From Diaporthe sp. PMI_573 (Eukaryota; Ascomycota; Sordariomycetes; Diaporthales; Diaporthaceae): a stretch of DNA of 64,000 nucleotides. A model generated the notes under the pieces. The model had not been told where the DNA came from, searched no databases, and saw only the letters and a list, made by a program, of their open reading frames with translations. The stretch covers positions 310,001-374,000 of the forward strand of contig JAJTUP010000016.1 in NCBI GenBank assembly GCA_021399435.1, given 5' to 3'. The translations under genes and the position numbers were made by a program. This document shows positions 13,001 to 23,461 of this stretch, in pieces (the first letter of the stretch is position 1; each line of letters opens with the position of its first letter).

Positions 13001-14418
13001 CGTCAGGCAATTTAGCGTTGGGAGCCAGATCGCCGGCCCCGGGGTCGGCCGTTTTAGTTCTGCCGCTGGGGGCCTTGCCGCATAACCCGGAGGACCTTTG
13101 GGGGACCAGCCAGCCCACATCACAAATCAGATCACAGCCAACAGAGAAACTCCTGCTACCACGACCCAGACAGTTGCAGACTTGCGGCTGCTGTGCCGCT
13201 CAAGTGATTGTGCTCAAGTCAACCATGACTGGATGGCCAATGTTAGGAGCATGCCACCGGCAACCTTCCCCCCTTGACCGGCTGATCCTGATTATGGGAA
13301 ACCGCGGCGGTGCTGAAGAAGCCTCGTCGTGTCCCTGCTGTAATGTACAGTACCGTACTGCATTGTGGTAAAGAAGGGTAACGGACGAGCTAGTAATCCG
13401 TCCATCCAGTGGTACCTGGACTTGGACAGGGGCCGTGTGGCCCAATCCGAAGTGCCTGTGGTGGATTGCGGTGGGCTGCAGGGATAGCATGAGGAGCCCG
13501 TCACCTCCCGTCAGCACTTGGGCAAGACATCGTTAAGCTCAGGCTTCCTTGTCCCTGGCAAGGTGGCAGGGGTGGAGGGATGACGCCAGGGTGGTCTCCC
13601 GCCCCAACAGCAGTAGCAGCAACAGCACGCGACGTCACGAAGTAGCTGTCCTCCTTTTCACATTGCGGCGGATTGAGCGGCCGGGCAGGTTTGGATGATG
13701 TACATGTGCTGTGATTGAAACGGGCTCGATGCTGCTTTTGCACGGTCTCCCTAACGGCCGCCGCCCTTCTCTATGTAGCGCAATTTAATTAGCATAACTG
13801 CATTGCACGTAGAGCGATATAGTAGTGTATCGGCTGAGATAACTTATACGATAAAGAGCCATAGTCTGAGTAAATTATATACTGACTATTGTGTTGTATA
13901 GTACTGAAATTATTGCACTATCCTGCCTTGTACGTTGCCCAACCTTTCCATACCGCCACAGCGGACCCAATTGTCGCCTGGTTTCCTGTGAGAGGCTCCT
14001 AGATGCTAACAATCACGTCGAAGTATCCACGACGCAGCGTTGCATCCTCTCGTCGAAAGTTATTCAGCTGCACTCAGTGGTAAGACTAAACAGGGGTTTG
14101 ATGAAGTCCGCAACTACCCTCGCCTCGGATTGCCTGGCCACTTTATAAGCACTCGCTGAATGTACTATCCTGGCTGTATCTGTCTAGTGAAATGAGCTGC
14201 AACGGGACTCGCAACGGGACATGCAGAGAGACCAGATAAGGGACCAGAAAAGGGACCAGCTTCAGGTATGACAATGTGAGTTTTCAATCAAATGTGAGAT
14301 GGTCCTTGTGTGACCACGCAACGGGGTTAATTGTACCTAAGAAGTAATAATATTTTTGATCGATCGACTGGATATTCCTATTCCTGGGCAGGTACTGCGC
14401 TTGTTTCTCATACCAGAT
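10008..14418. other. Intergenic, repeat blocks only
   Basis: No coding frame with protein-like character was found. About 12080-12790 resembles 355-860 (shared GATCGATGCAG and AACGAGG cores, and a GCTGCGATGCG-rich tail). About 10930-11030 has two copies of a TTGTAGGCC-containing segment. 13390-13540 resembles 7140-7250. 13790-13930 is locally AT-rich. Confidence 0.5.
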
Positions 14419-15769
14419 TCAGCCCACAGTTGAGAACGTCCACGAGCTTTCCCAATTATATCGCTGCCCCGGTCCGAGAATCTCGTCATCGACACGGCCC
14501 CATTCGGGACTGCATTTCCACATTAGTATATGAACTTCACATCAGGACGGTTGGCATTCCACTGCCCAACAGCTATGCCGAAAGCAAGCCAACTTACTGA
14601 TTTATGCCATCAACATAGTCCTGCGCCTCGACAGCGAGACAGCTGCCACTGGTGACCGTAGACCTCCCCGGCAGCCCCTGGGTGCTGTTCTTCAACGGTG
14701 CAGTCCCATCGCTCCACCAGCAGCTGTACAGTTGAACACCGGGCTGGTTGGTGCGGAGCTCGGCCTTGACACCACTGTACTTCGAGGCGAGAGTCACAAC
14801 CGCGGCGTCCTTGGGCGCGGAGTCAAAGAGCCAGTATCCGTTGTACCCGTTGCAGCCGCTGCCGCAATTATTCACAAAGCTCGGGTCCGAGGCAGAGTGT
14901 CCAATCGTGATATCCTTGGCGGACGCGAAGTCATTGATGGAACCCCGAGCGGCGGTGAGGATCTTCCCGGTGGGCAGAGCACCGCCGTCAATCTCGAGGT
15001 AGCGCTTGGAATAGGGCATGGACAAGGTGTAGTTCCATATCGCCGGCGTCTGCGGGTCCTTGTAGGCGTCTAGATTGAAGTACGTGTGGTGCGTGAGCAT
15101 CACTGGGGTCTTGTTGGTCAGCGACTTGGCTGACATCTTTATGTCCAGCTTGTTCGGCTTGACGGTGTAGGTCACGCTTGCTTGGACGTCGCCGATCATG
15201 TTCAGCGAGCTGTTCGACTTGTCCAGAATCGAGAACGTGATACTCTTGTCGGAGACGTCGGTCACATCCCAGAAGCGCCAAGACCAATTGTTGTTCCCGC
15301 TGTGTAGAGTGTTGTTCCCGTCATTCTTCTCAGTGTGATACGTCACGTTGTCAATGGAGTACTGAGCGTGTCCGATGCGATTGACATATCGACCAGGTAT
15401 AGAGTTGTACACTGGGTGACTTGGATCCTTGGCTACATGGGTCAAGTCAGAAAATTACGCGTAGAGACTCTTTGGGAGGAGTTTCCTTGCGGTAAAAGTC
15501 TATATCGTCATAACCAAGAACGATGTCGACATCATTTCCATGTTTATCCTTAACCCACAAGTTGGTAATGGAGGCGCCGTAAGTGATAAACTAGTCGATT
15601 TCTTAGCAAGCGTCCAGTATGATAATTCTTAACAATGGATCACGAGACGACTCACCTTTGCCTTTATGTTCGCTGCCTCGAGAGTGTATTGCTTATCCCC
15701 CGCATTACGACGCGACGCGGCTGTGGCAATAGTCGCCCAGGCTAGAAGAGCAAAAACAGAGCATCGCAT
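14419..15769 (-). CDS. Secreted aldose 1-epimerase (galactose mutarotase)
   Basis: Four exons: 15769-15656, 15590-15491, 15432-14598 and 14509-14419, giving 379 residues, the usual length for fungal secreted mutarotases. Residues 1-18 (MRCSVFALLAWATIATAA) form a signal peptide, so it should interconvert alpha and beta anomers of sugars outside the cell or in the secretory path. Family marks are YNSIPGRYVNRIG, NNWSWRFWD, the catalytic-His segment LTHHTYFNLDAY, and the acidic segment EAQDYVDGINHPEWGR near the end. The second intron (15490-15433, 58 nt) is GC-AG: donor GCAAGG, branch CTGAC, acceptor GTAG. Any GT donor nearby gives an intron too short or the wrong frame. The last exon was found because the frame otherwise stops right after DGIN, before the conserved HPEWG. 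Neighbours give no pathway. Confidence 0.92.
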
Positions 15770-16976
15770 GTTGTGTAATTTTGACCCGACTTGAAATTCA
15801 GAACTCTCGTTGAACTGAATTAAAATTGTGTCCACACAATCAGACTTATACGGATATAAGTAGAGATCTATCGGCCTTGCGCTTATCATTAATGCTCCAA
15901 TCAAGGTAAGCCTAGTCGGGCCAGAGGAGCATTGCGGAGAGAGGTGGCCCGTTTCCATTTATTGAAAGGCTCCGAGCCGAGCCTCATTGGCTGCGTTCAC
16001 AATTCTCCACACTTTATATAATTACTCAACCCCAATGTTAATGCACAAAATGGCACGCTTTGGGACACTTCGGGATCCCGAAGTGACATGACGGGTATTT
16101 ACCAATCACACCTACTATACCATAGCCCTTTGCTTACAGACAAGTCTACTAGTACGCTAGTGACCTAGGCTTCTTTAGGCTTTTTACGTGGATTGAGGTT
16201 CCGCGGATAATCACATACGTTATTGCAGTAATACAGCCACGTCCTCAAGAAGTGCGAATGCGTCATTGCGGAGTTCCGTGTGGCTTGAGTAAAGTCTACT
16301 CGGCAATCCTGTAGAACGATCCGACATTTCATGGTTTTGCACCATCCGTATGTCAAGGCAATCGCGGGCGGTGTCCCAATCATCCACACCCGGGACTGAA
16401 TCATCGACACTTAGTCCTCTTCGGTCTGCGTCCAGGCCCTGTCGCGACCGTGACAGGGAGACCGGCATGTGTGCCTGGAAATTTCTAACACCCCTGGCGG
16501 ACCCGACCCGGCCACAGGATCAAAGTGGTAATGGCCTACGAGAGATGGGAGAAAGATGTCAAATTCAGTGACGACGTACACACGCACAGAGGAAGGCCAG
16601 CGATGCATGGACTCGGTAGGGAGTGGAGAGAGGAGATGCAGGATCTTCCGGATGCTGGAGCGCTCTTGAACCCGCTGGTCTGAGAGCTCGGCGGGGCCTG
16701 GAGAACGGGATCAATGGACGAGGGGGCAAAATCGTCGTCAGATCCTAAAGTTGCCCAAGCAAAGTAATTTTGTGACATAGGCGAACATATCCGAATGGTC
16801 GAGGAGCCCCCAACTCTTCTCGAGATGCGCGAGTGCATGCGGAGACGATACGAGAAGGGAATGGACTGGAGCCGGCCGTATGTGAGAAATCAGATTTTAT
16901 ATTGATATTTGGATGATCTCAAGTACGTTAGTTCGTATTTTTCTGCAGTCCATCAAGTAGGAGCAAGCGGCCCGCC
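15770..16976. other. Intergenic upstream of the epimerase
   Basis: No supported gene. Holds a perfect 20-bp palindrome at 16066-16085, about 300 bp upstream of the epimerase start. The N-terminal half of the broken phospholipase at 16977 was looked for here and not found. Confidence 0.6.
16066..16085. promoter_or_regulatory. Perfect 20-bp palindrome
   Basis: CACTTCGGGATCCCGAAGTG is its own reverse complement. It could be a site for a dimeric transcription factor acting on the epimerase gene whose start is at 15769. Its function is inferred only from symmetry and position. Confidence 0.35.
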
Positions 16977-17463
16977 GGTGCGCCTGAGAAGATTGAAGCC
17001 CACGTTCCATGCCTAACCAGCCAACATGGGTCTCTGAGGTCTGGATTTGACTATGGTCATACCCTCTGGGCATCTTGGGGAGTCAGCTCGGGCGGAAAGT
17101 CCGTATGGTTCGCCGGCGACACTGGCTATCGCTGGGTAACCGAGGGAATCGAGGAACTCGGACCAGGCTTCAACGAGCTGCCCCGGAATCCACAATTCGC
17201 GCAGATTGGTCAGCTCCGAGGGCCGTTTGACGTGGGACTCATTCCTATTGGAGCATATCACCCACGCTTCATGTACAGCGGAGTTTCATGCCAGCCCTTT
17301 TGACACTGTTGAGATATTCCAGAATACTAGGTGCAAGAAGGCTCTGGCTATGCATTGAGGAACTTTTGCCCTGACTAGTGAGCCGGTGGAAGAGCCTCCC
17401 GTGAAGCTGAGGGGGGCCTTGAAGATCAAGGGATTAGACGAGACCGAGAGTCGTAGCTTTTGA
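16977..17463 (+). pseudogene. NAPE-PLD-type metallo-beta-lactamase phospholipase, broken fragment
   Basis: The C-terminal half of an N-acyl-phosphatidylethanolamine phospholipase D-like protein is readable. It contains CLTSQHGS, HTLWASWGV, VWFAGDTGY, GPFDVGLIPIGAYHPR, then in the next frame DTVEIF, CKKALAMH and GTFALTSEPVEEPP. Two lesions are visible. An extra T at about 17283-17286 shifts the frame just after MYSGV. The Trp of the conserved His-Trp-Gly is TGA at 17356-17358 (TGG to TGA). The N-terminal part with the HxHxDH metal site is missing upstream, so this is a truncated, inactive relic of an enzyme that would release N-acylethanolamines from membrane lipids. Confidence 0.85.
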
Positions 17464-18530
17464 ATGAATTAGTTGCAGTTCCCGCCCAGAAAATTTGAAC
17501 GAGTATCAAATCTTATCCAGTTGTATTTCTTTTATTCTTCACAGTAGTCTGCTGAGAGATTCTGGGCTCGGTTCCCTGGAGCCACTTGATTGCTCCTTGA
17601 GTCATTCAAACTCCACATATAGTCCACAACTCTCCTGATCCAAGCACATACGGCCATAGATATAGGAAAATACGGGATCCCGTCCGCTCTCCCATAGTCA
17701 AGCCTATAATCGCTGGATTAGTAGTTGGGTCGGTGACGACCAGCGAATACCCGGTGCTGTATGTTTTGTCTTTTTTTTTTTGGTCATTTCCAACCACCGA
17801 TTGATCACGACTGCAGCGATTTCACACATGTACGTGCATGCACAAATTTCAATACAAAGGCGCGATGACATGAGAGGAGTTGTCCTGTTGCATGTAGTAA
17901 TTAGTTTGAATTACTGTAGGAGTGGCAGGCTATAGGATATCACATGTATAATACGATGCAGACACCAGTTATTTCTGAACATACGAGGAACGCCCTCTTG
18001 GAACTGCGAGCTATGATCAATGGAGTTTAATTCAAAATTGAGCAGACCGAGCAGGTGCTGAGGTTCGATTGTCCAGTACATAAGAACGACGTCGTAAAAC
18101 TTGAATGCCAGGTCTTCGGGTACGGGCAGCAATAAAGTCCAGCTGCATTACATACCTAGGCACCGATTCAATTGTCCCAAAATTATGCCAATCAAACTTC
18201 CAAACCGTGGCTCATGGTTCAGACAAAGAGCGCAGTTCACTTCAAGTGGCTCCACCTTTCCGGAAACGTCATATCCTTTCGCGTGCATTAGCACGAAGTA
18301 TCTCCTTCCATACAAAGACGTGACCGAGACGTCGTCTATCTCCAGAATATTATTCCATAACGGAAGTCTTCCAATCAATATACGTGCCTGAATAAACGTC
18401 ACCGTACTCAATATGGCCACTTCCAGAGCCCGTAAAGATACTGAGGAAAGAGACCTTCTTTGCCCTCGATTGATGGAGAGAATCCGAGCCAAACCATTGA
18501 TACCGGCGGAAACTTTCGAAATTTTCTAAG
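17464..18530. other. Intergenic with unassigned protein-like minus-strand frames
   Basis: Minus-strand frames at 17606-17797, 17911-18132 and 18148-18492 read somewhat like protein (for example YGRRYFVLMHAKGYD and TGYSLVVTDPTTN) but are interrupted by stops. I could not join them into one gene or recognise them. They may be remnants. Confidence 0.3.
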
Positions 18531-19604
18531 CTTGCAACGATGCGGAGAGGAACTTCGACATAACAACTGGACAGACAATTTCCAATGGAGTCGTACTCTG
18601 CTACACTCCGAAAGAGGCTGTGCTTACCTCGAAAAAACGCCGCAAGCGACAACTTTTGGAGGAAGGAAAGGTAACGCACCATGAGGGCCTCGGCGTCCTC
18701 GACATCCTTCCAGTCTCGCCGCAGGTCATCTTCACGCACGGCAGCGCACGCGATATCTTCGAAAAGAGCTTCACGTATTTCATTAGGGGGCTCGCGCGCA
18801 CCCACGCGACCCTCGCCTTCCGCATGGACCAGAGTCTTCCGGAAGCACTAGGTCGGCGCGACGAGAGACTTTCCAAGCGGACGGCTGCGTTCAACAACTT
18901 TTACAATGATGCGTATGCGAGCGTCCGGGCTATGGGGGGGGGGCGTAGCTTCGGAGCCCGGGCCGCAGCCAGGGCAAGCGTGTACTCTGCAAACTATAAC
19001 TTGATCCTCTGGAGCTCTCCGCTTATTAGGGGCTCCGAATGGAGGAAGGATGAGTTGCTTGCGCTCTCTAAGGAAAAGAGGGTATTGTTCATCAAGGGGG
19101 AGAAAGACTGGGTGAGTCCCTTTCTGTCCACCAGTCCACCCCCTTACCCCAAAGCTCTAATTTGTGTTTTAAAACGCTATTTTGGCCACTGGACCTCGAT
19201 TGTGTGCTGCGACGGACATGCTGACCTTCAATCGAAAATCTCAGATGGGCCCAGGACTCCTGATGAACTCCGTCCACAAGCAAATGAAGGCCCAGACTTG
19301 GATGATCAATGTAAAGGACATGGACCACAACTTCAACTTCAAGTCGGAGCTGGAGGAGGAGAGGATGTGCAATGCCCTGGGGGTTATTGCGGGGACGTGG
19401 CTCGGTAGGAACAACGGCACGGGCTGGGACGCTCCGATACCCTGGGATGACACCAACTCGACGGAAATGGATCTTGAATGGAGTCAAGATCGTAAAGAGG
19501 CTAAGTGGGACGTTTGGGACTGGCCTGATGCGCATCGGAAAGGAGTCACAGTCCAAGTCGAAGCAGCGGATGATACTAAGCTCGCCTTTAATCTAGAAGG
19601 TTGA
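18531..19604 (+). CDS. Alpha/beta hydrolase, TEX30/KANSL3-like (5' end uncertain)
   Basis: Two exons are clear: an open frame ending at 19111 (…EKDW) and 19245-19604, joined by a 133-nt intron with donor GTGAGT and acceptor CTCAG, phase 0. The protein has the hallmarks of the YqiA/TEX30/KANSL3 hydrolase group: an N-terminal strand VIFTHGSA, the nucleophile elbow GGRSFGARAAA (usually GGRSMGAR), the strand RVLFIKGEKDW, and a late MDHNF where the catalytic His is expected. The frame is open from 18530 but has no in-frame ATG before the Met in FRMDQ, so either a first exon lies upstream (CTAAG at 18526-18530 could be its acceptor) or the 5' end is lost. The substrate is unknown. Confidence 0.65.
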
Positions 19605-20152
19605 GCGTGTTTGAGATTATTCCCATAGTACTTCTCTAGGGATATCACAATAATTCAAGGCGATCCATGAATAGTTTGCAGCATTTCAAATACCACCCCT
19701 TGGATAAAGGCCCATCAAAATGCGCCACCATACAGTTGAATGCAATGTGGCACGTGATGCCAGTGCAAACTGGACATATCCACCTCTTTGCACAGTATAA
19801 TGAATATACGCCACATTTTGATTGTAGCCTCGCAAATGTTATTCAATGAAGGAATTCCGAATTTTTGTCTGAGAAATGCTCTGTATTCCAAGGTCAGAAG
19901 GTTCACAAGGACTATGTGCCCGCATTTTGTCGTTAGTATGTACAGGTATTGCCCAAGTACTCAAAGTGACACATGCACACTCGGTTTCATTCAAGTAATT
20001 CACACTAAGCGAGAAACACTAAATATAGATTGGGTCTAATGAGAAGAGAGACTGTTCGGCCGCACAACGTGCGACTACCATGCAAACAAACCCCTCCCGC
20101 GGCATCTCCCATGTCCCTGATGACCAAAAGAAACAAAACGTCAGGAAGCTCA
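19605..20152. other. Intergenic
   Basis: The tail-to-tail space between the hydrolase and the NmrA-like gene. Nothing else was recognised; it should carry both 3' UTRs. Confidence 0.6.
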
Positions 20153-21073
20153 TCAGGCTGGAAGACACTCCAAGAGAAGAGCCCTGTCCCTCTGCAACGC
20201 CGCCTCGAGCGATGTGAACGAAATTCCAAACTTATCCTGTGTCTCCTTGGCGCGGGCCGTAGTCCAGCTGAGATCCTTGATGTTCGACATAAGTTGGAAC
20301 GCCTGACCGAAGACGTTGATGCCCATCTCCTCCAACTCTTTCTGCGTCCGCTTGATCACGCGCACCTGTCTTCCGCTGACTCGGATGAGGATGTCGCGGA
20401 CTTCCTCGATGGTGAGAAGCTCATTGCCAAGGTCGATCTCCTGGCCGCCAAATTTGGCCGGGTCCTGCAGAGCTGCTGCCGCATACTTCCCGATGTCGTT
20501 TGCATCTGTGAAGGGTAGCGTTGCCCCGTCCTCGAGCAGAGAGTCTAGCTCTCCATCGCTCGGGAGCCGAGGGAAGTTCCCATACGCGCCCGGCACGAAG
20601 AAGTCGAAGTGGAGGACTGCTGGCCGGAGAATGGTGTAAGCTTGGAACCCGCCGGCTCGGACAATATCCTCGACTGCTTCCTTGGAGGAGTAATAACCGT
20701 GGAGGTTGATTTCCTTGGTTGCCTCGTCATCCCAGAATGCTTTGATGCCTGTTCCATGGGTTGTGGATGCAACGATCCTCTCAACGCCCGCCTTCTGAGA
20801 AGCCTCGATGACAGTCTTGGCCTGCAAAGCCTCCAATCCAGGATACGGGAAGGTGTTCAGGAAGACTCCCGTACAACCTTGTGCTGCTTTGAAAATATCT
20901 TCGAAGTTCTTACTCTCTCCTTGGAAGAGAGTGATGCTTGAGTCTTGGAGACTCGGGGGGACTTTCTGAAGGTCTCGTACGACCGCATGGACCTTGAAAC
21001 CCGCTGCAAGGAGGTGTGAGATCACCGAACGGCTCTGCTGGCCGGTGGCTTGAGTGACTAGATAGGTTGCCAT
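20153..21073 (-). CDS. NmrA-like NAD(P)-binding protein
   Basis: Intronless 306-residue frame from an ATG at 21073. It has the atypical short-chain dehydrogenase fold of the NmrA family: an N-terminal dinucleotide-binding strand-loop (YLVTQATGQQSRSV, where the usual GATG-x-x-G is altered), then VHAVVRD, GVFLNTFP, the HGYYSSKEAVEDIV region, and YTILRPAVLHFDFF. The catalytic Tyr-Lys pair of true dehydrogenases is not obvious, as is usual in this family, whose members bind NAD(P) as redox sensors or act as isoflavone-reductase-like enzymes. It is divergently transcribed from the C6 transcription factor at 21697 across 623 bp, suggesting shared regulation. Its specific partner is not known. Confidence 0.9.
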   Translation of the reverse strand: MATYLVTQATGQQSRSVISHLLAAGFKVHAVVRDLQKVPPSLQDSSITLFQGESKNFEDIFKAAQGCTGVFLNTFPYPGLEALQAKTVIEASQKAGVERIVASTTHGTGIKAFWDDEATKEINLHGYYSSKEAVEDIVRAGGFQAYTILRPAVLHFDFFVPGAYGNFPRLPSDGELDSLLEDGATLPFTDANDIGKYAAAALQDPAKFGGQEIDLGNELLTIEEVRDILIRVSGRQVRVIKRTQKELEEMGINVFGQAFQLMSNIKDLSWTTARAKETQDKFGISFTSLEAALQRDRALLLECLPA

Positions 21074-21696
21074 TTGGAATATGCGTTATGAGTAAACAGA
21101 AGTTTGAACTTGTAGATTTTGTTTGAAGGGAGAAAGAGTAGATTGGTATGAGTCTGGTGGATTGCTGGATTTGATTTCTAGAGAACAGGAAGCGATCAAT
21201 TTGTATTAAATTCCCAGCCATAGCAATGTGCTTCAGGACCGGCCTTTTTTTTTTTGGATTCATAATCTACACAAATACACGCGAACTGATGATATGTTGG
21301 CGCCTAGCATTCGTCTCCTATGGCATGAGGCGATGGAGCGAGGTGAAGTCCGAAGTAAGCAAGCAGCTGGAAAAGGTCAAGCGCGAGAGCTCACACTTCT
21401 TAGTCTCGATAAAAGTTGCTTGGGGTGGGGACCTGTCATAGATCGGAAACTTTCAGGGATCCGTTGGCGGACTAAAGCATCGGAAGGATCTGGGGTGAGC
21501 TGACGAAACCGACTGGACTAAGGAGTTTAGCTGTGAAGCAGGAGTATTTAGACTAGAACGTCAGCGACCCACCGAGAGCAACTTTCTCCGACCTCTTCAG
21601 ATCTAGTAAGCCGACAACCGCCTCCATTGCACACGACATTGGCTGTTAAGGTCCAGTGCCTCGTAGACAAACGATGCCGAATCATCCGCCGCCACG
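21074..21696. promoter_or_regulatory. Divergent promoter region, NmrA-like / C6 factor
   Basis: 623 bp between two divergently oriented starts. A run of eleven T lies at about 21245. No clear paired CGG half-sites for a C6 factor were noticed by eye. Confidence 0.45.
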
Positions 21697-23461
21697 ATGA
21701 AGGCTCGAAAAGGTTGCTGGACGTGTGCAGGTTAGTAGTCATATGGATGGGCAGCATAAGCCTGACAAATACGAATAAGACGTGCCTAACAGCACTTGCG
21801 CAGCTCGCAAAATCCAATGTGACGGTGGACTGCCGACCTGCACAAAATGTGTCCGAGCCCGTCGGGACTGTCAAGGCTATGAGATGCGCCTTTCGTGGCC
21901 CAGAGAAGATGACAAGAGACGTGCAATGAGGGGAAATAACGCACCGCCGATGCTGATCCCCTTAGGCCAGACTGGGAAGACACACAATGAATTCTTCTTC
22001 ATCAACACAACTTGGCAGGAGATGGAAATGTATGGATACCTGTCCGGAGAGAAGCATTCTGGTGGCCCACTTCAACCGCTGCCACGTTTATGGAGGCAGC
22101 CCCAGCAGCAAGTGAGCCACATGGACCTAGTCCACTATTGTAAGTGCAAAACTGTTGCGTTGGGTCAAAGAGTGTCTCAGTCCTAGATATGGTGATTGAC
22201 CAACACACTAGTCCACAACCTTGCCCATCTCTCCTTGGTTACATTCGGTCAACGGCCTAGTCAGATCCGAGACATCCTCCTAAGCATGGCCATGGCACAG
22301 GATGCAGTCTCGGGGCTTGCCTGTTTTTACGCGGTGTTGGCCTTTTCCTCCATTCACCGCTACGGTATCAACGAGCAGGCTATGCAGTTCAAGGTAAAGA
22401 CAATACAGTCTCTATCTGCTTCGGTAGCGGGTGAGTCGCTCGCCTCGGCACAGGCTGCTCAACACGTGGCTGCGTCTATGCTCCTAGGGGCATTTGAGGT
22501 GAGTTATTATTGGACAATCGGTGATCTTGGAGAAAGCACTACAGGCCGAGGCTAATCGTTTTGCATAGATCCTCAATCCGTTGGAAGCGTCGGGTGAATG
22601 GCTCTTGCACACTTGGGGAGCCATGGACATGATACAAGCGACTGGGCTCAGAGACCAGCCGTGCGAGAGCGATGCTGGCCATCTGCTTGGTTGGGTCCAA
22701 TATCATGAAACGATTTCTCGCTTTACTGTGCATCATTGGCGTCACAAATCATTGGTTCCAACAACAACCTTGGCCAGAAACGTTCACAGGACCCAGGATC
22801 TCCAGTATCCGTCTCTGACGAAACACAGGCCTGTATGTAATCCCCTAGACACACTTACTCACGCTCACTACTAATGATCTCTGCATAGAACATGCCATCT
22901 GTGAATCCTACCTTTGCAATACTGAACCTACTTTCCGAGATTAGCGAGACATTAATTGATCCTCGAGATCCCAGAAGCACGGATGGCGAGTACCAAGACC
23001 ACCTCAAGGATATCGAGAGAAGGATCAAAGATATTCCTACGGAACCGGATCCAGCTAGTACCGACCCAGGTTCCAAGTTTGCTGTCGAGTTGTACCAGAT
23101 GACGACACAGATATATCTGGTGCGAGCCTCACAGAGCCCATGGGACCCAGCGGCCAACCTCGACCATTTGATAGATGCGGCGTTCTCGGGACCTGTTCAG
23201 TATTGTAGCTGTGAGCACTTCTTCCCTCTGTTAATCCTCGCCTGCGAAGCACACAAGGATGAGCAGAGGGTCGCCATCATCAACCTGATTGAAAGAACCC
23301 AGAGGGATGCCCGTATACGGAGTATCCAAGGGGTAAAGGACACAATTCAGTCCATATGGGTGCAGCAGGATCTACACAAGGATGGCGATGTGGTGGTGGA
23401 TTATCTGGATATCATGAGCGCTGTGATCAGCTCGTGTAGTAGCGTACCATCTTTAGCTTAG
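21697..23461 (+). CDS. Zn2Cys6 transcription factor
   Basis: Five exons: 21697-21730, 21804-22139, 22212-22498, 22569-22832 and 22889-23461, giving 497 residues. All introns are 56-73 nt GT-AG and every join keeps frame. The first intron interrupts the zinc cluster, a common position. Cys7, 10, 17, 24, 27 and 34 give the C-x2-C-x6-C-x6-C-x2-C-x6-C pattern (CWTCAARKIQC…CTKC…C), followed by GYEMRLSWPRED, typical of the subgroup with the Fungal_trans_2 middle domain. The later part (HNLAHLSLVTFG, QAAQHVAASMLLGAFE, FFPLLILACEAH) fits that domain. It probably regulates transcription in the nucleus; its targets may include the divergent NmrA-like gene. Confidence 0.92.

Noticed and set aside
14732..15073. 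113-codon plus-strand frame
   Set aside because: Antisense shadow of the aldose 1-epimerase.
18350..18805. 151-codon minus-strand frame
   Set aside because: Overlaps the TEX30/KANSL3-like exon in antisense and has no motif.
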